A stretch of 64,000 nt of DNA from contig JAWHQI010000064.1 in assembly GCA_033032865.1 (NCBI GenBank), positions 6,386,001-6,450,000 of the forward strand, given 5' to 3'. Shown here in pieces: positions 55,521-64,000 of the stretch. Every line of letters begins with the position of its first letter. Position 1 is the stretch's first letter. The position numbers and the translations under genes were made by a program. The notes below the pieces were generated by a model. The model had not been told where the DNA came from, searched no databases, and saw only the letters and a list, made by a program, of their open reading frames with translations. Source of the DNA: Dactylorhiza incarnata (lineage: Eukaryota > Streptophyta > Magnoliopsida > Asparagales > Orchidaceae).

Positions 55521-57158
55521 CTCTGTGATAGGATTGTTAATTAATTATGACCAATGGTGGAAGTCCAGTAGCTTGGCTCGAATAGATTCCATAGTTAAAT
55601 AATATGTTATGCCCTCATGTGTGCAAGTAGTCCACAGTCCTATGAGTTGGTTTAATAATGTCCATGTTATACGCACACCACTGCACACGAGTAATCTACT
55701 CGGAACGGGCGGCACGGTTAACTTAGTGCGGGTCACAAGTTATAGTTATAGCCGGTGGTAAAAAGGAAAGGACTCAGTTGTTGGGAGCCTTGGATGCTAA
55801 TTAGCATCGATTGTTGTCGCGCGAGGCGGAAGGTGGTAAGGCTCATTGAGCGAGTCCTTGGTGCTCGATGGCACGCATAGTGTGTTCAAACTACGTAGGT
55901 AAACATAATTGCGCATGGTGTATAGATCCTCGTGGGAGGATAAGTTCTGGCGGGTCTACGGGCTCGCTAGTCGTGACACCGACAGAAGCCGGCAGTTAGA
56001 CTCAGACCGGTTGGGTTGGAATGTCTTGGTGTCCATCTACCCAATAGATCCCCTCCGCGTCTTGGAGACCCCGCATGAATGCGGGTAGTACGCAGGGACT
56101 CCGCTATGAGCAAGAGCGTCGAGGCGTACATAGGCCTAGGACCGGTAGTGTTCATACCCTCCTAGTAGTGGCGAAGCCCGTGCCACTGCCACCGTCTGGC
56201 CACGACGGGGGGCGCCTGAGTGGTTAGCTACCCTCGAAAAGTGGGAACTAAATGTCTATGTCGACATAGCAATCGTGCATGAGTCAGTCCTCATATCATA
56301 ATCATTGCATTGCACCGCATTCATATCATAATCATTGCATTGCACCGCATTGGAACCTCATCATATAAACTTGTATGGGCATCCTTATATGATGAGTTAC
56401 CTTTATACGCAGACCCTTGCCTTATAAGCTTGTATGGGCATCCTTATAAGTTAAGTTCAATTCAGTTCTCTAATACTCTGCTTATGTCTGTGCTACTTAT
56501 ACTTGCAAATATATATAACCACTGCTACTTTTATGCTTACGAACATATTAGATAGTGCTATGGAAAGTGCGTGGGCACTTAAACAACCGACACATATGAA
56601 CAACTACTACCTGTCACCTGCTTGTTTATTATTGTTAATATTGCAACTCCTCTTCTTCCTTTCCGCCCGGTGCCTTGGAGTCGCCGGGGGAGTGGATGTG
56701 AAGCCACTTAGTCTTTATGACTAACGGTTGCTACGTCCCCTTTTTAGGAGTGCATCCTGTCGCGGCAGCGCAACCTGGAGCAGCAGCGCACGGCGCTGGA
56801 GACGGATAGTCCGGCCGGGACGACAGGGCAGGATACTACGATACCATCGCAGCCGTCAGTGACAGATGTGAGCGAGTTTTGTTGTAGCCCTTGGGGCCTT
56901 TCCTTTTGTTACTCTGATATCATACACTCGTTTGGTGTGTATTTGGACTGTACTTATGCGGATATATATATCTGGTGGCTTCTTGTTGTATTTTATATGA
57001 TGGGTTGGCATTGATGATATTTGTTAGCCGGCAGGATAGGCGTCTTGTGGAGGAGGCTAGCCCGTGAGCTGGCGCTTCGGCAAGGCGGCTGTCCTGGGCA
57101 TAAGACTTCCCTCGGCCGTGTTTTGTGTTCCGGAGAGGGGGGGGGGGGGTCTTACAAA

Positions 57159-57172
57159 TGGTATCAGCTTGC
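57159..57172 (+). other. primer binding site of Gypsy-A
   Basis: TGGTATCAGCTTGC, three nt after the LTR end. The first nine bases fit initiator tRNA-Met; the usual GAGC continuation is changed. Confidence 0.8.
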
Positions 57173-57348
57173 AACGATCCTGAGGTCAAGAAGTCCACTT
57201 CCGCATGGTGCACCCCTCTCACCTCTTCAGTTTGAGGACAAACTGAATGAGCGGAAGCAGTGGTGTGCCCATGTGTGATTCGCGTTAAGTATGTCTATTA
57301 CCTTCTTTCGAATAGCCAACCTAAACCCAACATCTATCTTGCACGTAG

Positions 57349-58459
57349 ATTCCGGTATATTCAGAACCGGAGACGGCCACTCCCGTGCCTCCAGTACCTA
57401 CTCCTTTTCAACAATCAGAGCTAGGCCAGACTCTGACGGCAATCCTGGATGCCTTCAGGTCTAAGCAGATGCCGGTGCAGCCGCAGGCCCCAAGCTCAAA
57501 TTGGTTGAGCACCTTCCGTGCTCTCTCCCCTCCCACCTACCATGGGACGGAGTCCGCAGTTCAGACGGAGGAGTGGCTGGATACAGTGCAGGAGTTACTG
57601 GCAGGGATTCGTTGCCCGAGCAACATGGCAGTCACATTGGCAGTCACGGCCTTGGATCTACATGCGAAGAGGTGGTGGAAGTCCTTGATGGGCTCCACCT
57701 TCGAAGGACGCAACCACCTGGACATAAGCTGGGACGAGTTTGCGGATGCGTTCCTGGAGCACTTTGTCTCTTCTACGGCCAGGGACGAGCTTGAGGAGAG
57801 ATTTCTGCAGCTGAAGCAGGGGTCGAGATCGGTGGTCGAGTACTAGCGGGAATTTCAGCACTTAGCCAGATTCGCAGACTCTTATGATTTAGATGATCGC
57901 GGGTACGCGAAGCGGTTCTACAAGGGCCTGCGAGATCCTCTGAGGCAGGCTCTCCTCTTCGTCGCCGATTCGAGCCTCGCGCAGATTATAGAGATGGCAC
58001 AGAAGTTGGAGGCGGATCACTTGGGGGTCCAGGCCAGGAATAAGAGGCCCGTAGAGGAAGTGATGGAGGCGGGGCCCAACTTCAGGAGGAGGAAGAACAC
58101 CAGGGGCAGAGACAGAGGCCAGCGGAGAGATGGCGGGCGTCCTCGCCCAAACTTCAGGTTGGAGCAGCCAGCGCGACCGCTACCATTGCCCCCACCACAC
58201 CAGGGTCAGGCGCTTCAGCCGCCGAGAGAGCACTTTCGAGTGGTGTGCTATCATTGCAACCAGCCCGGCCACATTCGGAGATACTGCCCGCAGCTGCAAG
58301 GAAACGCTCCGAATCGCCCCATGGCTCCTCCGGCAGCGCAGCGAGGAAGAGGCCGAGGTCGAGGCCAGGGTCAGCAGGGTAGGAACCCCAGACCTGCTCG
58401 GGAGCAGGTATACGCTTTGGATCTAGCTCAGGAGCGAGACCCGCAGGAGGTCATCACAG
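57349..58459 (+). pseudogene. Gypsy-A gag
   Basis: The open frame begins after a TAG at 57346; there is no ATG before 57469, so the natural start is lost, is non-ATG, or lies in an upstream exon. A Pro-rich start leads into the capsid-type retrotrans_gag domain (FRALSPPTYHGTESAVQTEE, WWKSLMGSTFEGR, WDEFADAFLEHFV, LEERFLQLKQGSRSVVEY). A TAG at 57844-57846 interrupts it where relatives have Trp; after it the same frame continues (REFQHLARFADSY, FYKGLRDPLRQALLFVADSS). A basic Arg/Gly region follows and a CCHC knuckle at 58246-58287 (CYHCNQPGHIRRYC). The frame meets TAA at 58489 unless the segment 58460-58526 is removed. Gag would form cytoplasmic particles. Confidence 0.88.
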
Positions 58460-58526
58460 GTATTTATGTTTGTATTTTCCTCGTTTCATAACTAAGGTGC
58501 TTAAGTTCGCATGATTTTAACCCCAG
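58460..58526 (+). other. candidate 67-nt GT-AG intron between gag and pol
   Basis: Begins gtatttatg, ends ttaaccccag, T-rich, with actaag as a possible branch-point context. Its removal joins gag codon ggt (58459 plus 58527-58528) directly to pol in frame, giving an uninterrupted run from EVITG to TVLVCG just before the protease. Retaining it ends Gag at TAA 58489. Splicing is inferred, not shown. Confidence 0.65.
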
Positions 58527-61500
58527 GTACCGTGCTCGTTTGCGGTAAACCCGCTCTTACTCTTTTTGACACGGGTGCCACTCATTCGTTCGTATCAGAA
58601 GAATTTGTGAATGAACTGGATGCAGTACAGTGCTTCAGGGGAGCCCTCAGGAGGGTGCGCCTTCCGGATGGCTCGGAGATACGATCTACCTCCAGGTGCA
58701 ACTTGGTAATATCCATCGGTGGGAAGCAATTTGAGACACCGCCAACAGTGTTGCGGATGCCCGACCTTGATCTAATATTGGGCATGGCGTGGTTGCACTG
58801 GAATCACGCGATGATCGACTGTGTGGCGAAGCGGATTACGCTGAGGCAGGATGACTCAGAGGTGGTAATTCAAGGTATAAGACCCGTATCACGAAACTTG
58901 TTGTCTTCTATACAGGTTGTGAAGGCTCACGAGCAAGGCGATGAGGTGTTCGTGATCTGTTTTGAGATGAAGGAGATAGGGCCTGAATTGAAGGATGTAC
59001 CGGTAGTCCAGGATTTTCCGGATGTTTTCCCCGAAAAACTACCCGGATTACCCCCACCTAGGGAGGTAGACTTCCAAATTAAGCTGGTACTGGGAGCTAA
59101 GCCTGTTTCACGGGCCCCGTACAGAATGGCGCCCAAGGAGCTAGCAGAGTTCCGTGTACAACTGCAAGAATTGGTGGACTCAGGGTTCGTTCGTCCTAGC
59201 TTGTCACCCTGGGGAGCCCCGGTTCTGTTCGTGAAGAAGAAGGACGGTTCGCTCCGCTTGTGCATAGATTATCGGGAGCTCAACCGACTGACGGTCCGGA
59301 ACACTTATCCTCTGCCGCGAATCGACGAACTCTTTGATCAGTTGGAAGGAGCGCAATGGTTCTCCAAGCTCGACTTGCGCTCTGGCTATTATCAGTTGAG
59401 GATTCAGGAGGAGGATATCCAGAAGACTGCTTTCAGCTCGAGGTACGGGTTGTATGAATTTACGGTTATGCCCTTCGGGCTCACCAATGCGCCCTCTGCG
59501 TTCATGAGCCTGATGAACAGGGTGTTTGCGCCTTATTTGGACGACTTCGTGATCGTATTCATCGACAACATCTTGGTTTATTCGAAGTCATTACTGGACC
59601 ATTGGAAGCATCTAGAGCTGGTGTTGGCAAAACTGAGGGAGCATCAGTTGTTCGCAAAATTTGGCAAGTGCGAGTTCTGGCTCCGCAAGGTGGCTTTCTT
59701 GGGTCATGTTATCAGCGGTGCGGGATTGGCCGTAGATCCTGCTAAGGTTCGTGCTGTGAAGGAATGGCAGCCGTTGAAGTCAGCCGCAGATGTGCGCAGC
59801 TTTTTGGGGCTTGCCGGGTACTACCGCAAATTTGTCGAGGGGTTCTCGAAGATCGCTCTCCCACTCACTAAGCTGACCAGAAAGGAGGTGCCGTTTGAGT
59901 GGTCGCCTGAGTGTGAGGCCCCATTTCAGGAGCTGAAGGATCGCCTCACCTCAGCCCCGGTCCTTACTCTTCCGTCTGGTAGAGAAGGATTTCAAATTTA
60001 CACGGATGCGTCCTTGCAGGGGATGGGTGTCGTACTGATGCAGTACGACCACGTGATTGCTTATGCGTCGAGGCAGCTTAAAAAGCATGAGGCAAACTAT
60101 CCGGTGCATGATCTGGAGCTGGGTGCAGTGATATTTGCTTTGAAGATTTGGAGACACTATCTATATGGGGTCCACTGCGAGATATTCACCGACCACAAGA
60201 ATTTGAAGTACATACACACCCAGAAGGATCTGAATTTGAGGCAGCGGCGGTGGATCGAGTTCCTGTGTGACTATGATTACACGCTAAACTATCACCCAGT
60301 GAAGGCAAATTCGGTGGCCGATGCTTTGAGCAGGAGGACATCCAGTCCGGAGTCACGGCTGATGGCCATGGAGTTGGTAAGGATGCTCGAGGAAATGCAG
60401 ATCACGCTCGTGTCTAAAGCCGATCCAGAGGTTTTCGCCGAGTACCTGTCCGCGATGAGCATAGTTTGTGATATCCGAGATCGCATTCGAGCAGAGCAGA
60501 GGAAAGATGTTGCCCTGGAACCTATTCTTCGAGTAGTGGAGGCTGGTTCTGCGGAGGAATACACCATGCAGGAGGAGCTGGTTCACTTCCATGGCAGGTT
60601 ATACATACCCGCAGGTGGAGGAATTCGAGAGGACATTATGAAGGAAGCTCATTGCACAAAATACTCGGTGCACCCCGGGATTGTCAAGATGTACACTGAT
60701 CTGCGAAGGACGATGTTTTGGCCTGGGATGAAGAAGGATGTCACTTATTTCGTCACTCACTGCGAGGCGTGCCAGAAGGTAAAGGCAGAGTGTAGGAGTC
60801 CGGCGGGGTTGCTGCAGCCGTTGTCCATTCCCGAGTGGAAGTTTGAAGACATATCCATGGATTTCGTTCACGGGCTGCCTCGTTCCCGCTCCGGGAGTGA
60901 CTCTTTTTGGGTGATCGTGGACCGTCTGACGAAGGTCGCAAGATTTATACCGATGAGGAAGGATTCGCATGTCGATGTGTTGGTAAGACTCTTCGTCGAG
61001 CAGTTTGTTCGCTATCATGGGGTGCCCAAAACGATCATTTCGGACCGTGACGGTCGCTTTACCTCCAGGGAGTGAAAAGCGGTGAAAGCTTATTTGGGTT
61101 CCCGTCTGACCTTTAGCACGGCCTTCCACCCTCAGACGGATGGTCAGTCAGAGCGGACGATCAGGACCCTGGAAGATTTGTTGCGCCTTTGTGTTTTAGA
61201 TCGAGGAGAGCCATGGGAGAGACTCCTGCCCTTGGTGGAGTTCTCGTATAATAACAGTCACCAGGCGAGCATTGGCATGGCTCCTTATGCGGTATTGTAT
61301 GGAAGAAGGTGTAGGACACCTTTGTCTTGGGTCCAAGATGAGGACCCGAAGGCGTTAGGGGTGAAATTCATCGATGATACCGATGAGATGGTCAGGCTGA
61401 TACGAGACCGCTTGCTTGAAGCGCAGAGCCGGCAGGCAAAATATTATGACAAAAAGCACAGGGCCGTGGAGTTCCATGTTGGGGACAAAGTGTTCTTGAA

Positions 61501-61909
61501 GATCAGGCCGATGCATGGTGTGTCTCGGGTTCGGGGAAGGAAAAAGCTCAGCCCTCGTTATATGGGGCCTTATACCATCCTGGAGCGGATTGGCCCCTTA
61601 GCTTATCGATTGATGTTACCGCCAGAATTGGAGAATTTACACGACGTATTCCATGTGTCCTCCCTTCGGAGGGCCTTGCTTCGCCCTGATCAGCATGTGG
61701 TAGCTATGTCTGGTCCTGTGGAGACCGACAGGTCTGTCCGGCTGGAGCCTTTGCGGATAGTAGACACCGAGACCAGAGTGCTGCGGAGAAAGAGGGTTCC
61801 GTTGGTGAAAGTGTTGTGGTCCAACCATGGACGGGAGGAATACACTTGGGAGCCGATGGACCTTATGCGGCAGCATTACCCGGGATTGTTTTCCCCAGGT
61901 ATGGCCTAA
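58527..61909 (+). pseudogene. Gypsy-A pol: PR-RT-RH-IN-chromodomain
   Basis: Protease with active site [10 protein letters not shown] (Asp codon 58568). RT with [31 protein letters not shown] and the catalytic box FIDN at 59558-59569, where relatives have a second Asp, so catalysis is probably lost. RNase H with [23 protein letters not shown] and VADALSRR. Integrase zinc region ([19 protein letters not shown]) and catalytic acids D 60860, D 61043 and E 61151. A TGA at 61073-61075 lies between the second D and the E. The C-terminal end has the GPY motif (YMGPYTILERIGPLAYRL) and a chromodomain-like tail (KVLWSNHGREEYTWEP). Order and tail identify a Tekay/Del-type chromovirus. Otherwise a single open frame of about 1120 codons. 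Confidence 0.93.
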
Positions 61910-62233
61910 ACTTGTTTGTCATACCTTGATTTAATACCAAAGCCTAAACTCAGTATCGTGTAAATATGCGCTAAACCCAGGTAGAGGCCTTGTAGGCTAT
62001 CCATCCCCTTCTTGGTTTTGTTATGCCCCAGGAAAAGTTTTGGTTTATAAACTAGGAAATCTGTGGTTATTAGTAACCCCATTATAGTGTTGTTTGAGGG
62101 TTTGCACTCCAGGAAAGTTAGGCTAGCATTTTATTTTTGTGTTCAGAATAGACCTACTGCTATGGTTTATGTGACCCTCGTGACCCCAACCTAAATTTCA
62201 GGGGCGAAATTATTTTTTTTCGTTTATAGGATT
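61910..62233 (+). other. Gypsy-A 3' untranslated region and purine tract
   Basis: About 320 nt between the pol stop and the 3' LTR. The usual cggggacgaaat motif survives as aggggcgaaatta (62199-62213), but a T run and cgtttataggatt replace the usual G-rich tract next to the LTR, so the polypurine tract looks degenerate. Confidence 0.6.
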
Positions 62234-63452
62234 TGTAACATCCCAATCCTGGAGGAGCAGATATGGCTGTTGCTGATGAAAATTCTAGGCTAGCAGCTTC
62301 CGTTCGACGAACTCGTCGAATTCGTCGAACGCAAGCTGCTCCCGTTCGTCGCTCGACGAACGGGGAGCGCTCCCGTTCGACGAATGTCGAACGGGGAGCG
62401 TTCAGCAAAAAGGGCTCCCGTTCATCGTTCGACGAACGGGGAGCGCTCCCGTTCGACGAATGTCGAACGGGGAGCATTCAGCGAAAAGCGCTCCCGTTCG
62501 TCGATCGACGAACGGGGAGCGCTCCCGTTCGACGAATGTCGAACGGGGAGCGCTCAGCTAAGATCATCCCGTTCGTCGTTCGACGAACGGGGAGCTGCTC
62601 CCGTTCGACGAATGTCGAACGGGGAGCGCTCAGCTAGAGAACCTCCCGTTCGTCGATCGACGAACGGGGAGCTGCTCCCGTTCGACGAATGTCGAACGGG
62701 GAGCGCTACGCTGGGAAGACTCCCGTTCGACGATCGACGAACGGGGAGCTGCTCCCGTTCGACGATCGTCGAACCGGAAAGTCTAACTCCTTCCCGAGAA
62801 AACTGGAGTGCTGTTGTTTATTTTTATCTTTGGGAAGGCAGTGGATTTTGTCCGATAAGGGTTTGACATCAGAGTTGGGGTTCCCAGGCTATTAATTATC
62901 AAATCCTATAGCAATCATTTCACTCTTAATTCCTGGCAGAGATTTTCCTCCCGGGAGTTTTCTTTATCTTCTCCATCTTTCTCTCTCTCTTTCTCATTCT
63001 CCGTCTCCACCTCTCCCCCACCCGACTTAGGATTTTGGCCAAGAGAATTCGTGGAGAAGCTCGTACGTCCGTTGGAAGAAGAGCTAGCTTGGAAAGAGTT
63101 GAGTTCGTCCAAGCGCCGTCATGCCGCCGCGATCGTCGGCCCGGATTCAGGTGACTTCCGACCCCTCTCCCTTGGTGCTAGTATCTTAGACCCCCTAGGC
63201 GAGATATCGAACTCAATTGAGTCGATTTGGGAGCGAAATGAAGTTCTGTAGGTTGAGGCCGCGTTAGGGTTTTCGCCGTAGGGCGTCGTTCGCCGCGAAA
63301 ATGCCCCCAATCGACTCCCCGCTTCAATACGAACGTGGGTCGTTGGTTTCGTGAGACGTGGTGGCCTTGTGAGGGAGCATGGGAGGAGAGAAGGTGTTCG
63401 CCCTAAATTCCATTTGGGAAGACGATGAATAATTCCCTGTAATTGGGATTTC

Positions 63453-63500
<48 letters not shown>

Positions 63501-64000
63501 TCAACAAGGATGAAGAAGGTGGCCTTTGCTTTGCTATATATATATATGTATATGTTCCCTGTCAATAGGATTTCAATTATATATAATTATATATATGTTC
63601 AACAAGGATGAACAAGGTGGCCTTTGCTTTGCTATATATATATGTATATGTTCCCTGTCAATAGGATTTCAATTATATATAATTATATATATGTTCAACA
63701 AGGATGAAGAAGGTGGCCTTTGCTTTGCTATATGTATATGTATATGTTCCCTGTCAATAGGATTTCAATTATATATATTTATATATATGTTCAACAAGGA
63801 TGAAGAATCCTCTGTGATAGGATTGTTAATTAATTATGACCAATGGTGGAAGTACAGTAGCTTGGCTCGAATAGATTCCATAGTTAAATAATATGTTATG
63901 CCCTCATGTGTGCAAGTAGTCCACAGTCCTATGAGTTGGTTTAATAATGTCCATGTTATACGCACACCACTGCACACGAGTAATCTACTCGGAACGGGCG
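62234..64000 (+). repeat. 3' LTR of Gypsy-A, truncated by window end
   Basis: Starts TGTAACATCCCAATCC and follows the 5' LTR to about its base 1768. The remaining roughly 1.45 kb lies outside the window. Differences from the 5' LTR are mainly transitions plus (ta)n length changes. Confidence 0.93.
62300..62776. repeat. CGTTCGWCGAACG dyad array (3' LTR)
   Basis: Same unit order as 54010-54491. Single-base differences fall at CpG sites (for example gttcgtcg versus gttcatcg, gtcaaacg versus gtcgaacg). Confidence 0.92.

Larger units (their letters stand above)
53945..57156 (+). repeat. 5' LTR of Gypsy-A, 3.2 kb
   Basis: Starts TGTAACATCCCAATCC, ends GTCTTACA. In order: dyad array (54010-54491), a moderately GC-rich segment with agggttttg motifs (54720-55030), a (ta)n tract and four ~97-bp repeats (55160-55520), the gtctggccacgacgg block (56200), and the terminal gccggcaggat...gtcttaca with a 13-nt G run. 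Confidence 0.93.
53945..64000 (+). mobile_element. Gypsy-A: Tekay-type chromovirus, right end off-window
   Basis: 5' LTR 53945-57156, PBS 57159, gag, a 67-nt intron-like segment, pol with protease, RT, RNase H, integrase and chromodomain, then 3' LTR from 62234 running out of the window. The two LTRs differ by about 15-20 substitutions in 1.75 kb by my reading (around 1%), so insertion is recent. It is inserted into a family-B LTR; expected TSD is CGGGT. One nonsense codon in gag, one in integrase and an altered RT catalytic box indicate an inactive copy. Confidence 0.92.

Noticed and set aside
55194..55602. Tyr/Ile-rich frames with NKDEEGGLCFA repeats
   Set aside because: Arise from the ~97-bp tandem repeats and (ta)n tracts of the Gypsy-A LTR.
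58511..58526. ATG at 58511 as the start of pol
   Set aside because: It lies within the intron-like segment; homology to the protease begins only after 58527, and chromoviral pol is made as Gag-Pol.

Overview
The window is a block of plant nuclear heterochromatin built almost entirely from nested and decayed transposable elements. I find no intact host gene, no tRNA or rRNA, and nothing bacterial. Plant origin follows from the element families: Sirevirus-type and other Ty1/copia elements, Tekay-type chromoviral and Athila-type Ty3/gypsy elements, CACTA with TNP2 sequence, hAT with a BED finger, and a PIF/Tourist-like foldback MITE. I cannot name the species.

Layout, left to right. 1-5368: decayed very long gypsy-type LTRs (called family B here), interrupted by a Sirevirus-type LTR fragment (983-1650) and a complete Sirevirus solo LTR (2925-4215, TSD GTAAT). 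6069-7538: a foldback MITE with TSD TTA whose arms are about 20-bp repeats. 7888-37648: a multi-level nest. The outer plus-strand Ty1/copia element (Copia-1) is split in gag by a minus-strand Sirevirus-like element (Copia-2, 8994-29540). Copia-2 contains an Athila-like element without reverse transcriptase or integrase (11162-20386, TSD GTACC) and a gypsy-type element with no coding capacity (20599-27036, TSD CTTAC). Copia-1 also carries a CACTA element (30395-32103, TSD TGT) and an hAT element in its 3' LTR (35156-37544, TSD GCTGGAGG). 37649-40912: a likely older host flank plus LTR scraps. 40913-53944: two family-B LTRs with 156-bp and 45-bp tandem arrays, separated by a minus-oriented LTR-like segment with two further arrays. 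53945-64000: a young Tekay-type chromovirus (Gypsy-A), cut by the window end in its 3' LTR.

Gypsy-A is the only element with a nearly complete gene set: gag with zinc knuckle, protease, RT, RNase H, integrase and chromodomain. Gag and pol are in different frames but join exactly in frame if a 67-nt GT-AG intron-like segment is removed. The copy has two nonsense codons and a changed RT active-site residue, so it looks inactive despite its similar LTRs.

The most striking pattern is that element after element carries an array of short hairpin-capable dyads. In most of the LTRs the array lies in U3, upstream of a recognisable TATA box. Dyad sequences differ between families, and even between LTRs of one Sirevirus-type family, but symmetry and position persist. 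Two unrelated superfamilies share the core CGTTCGACGAAC.
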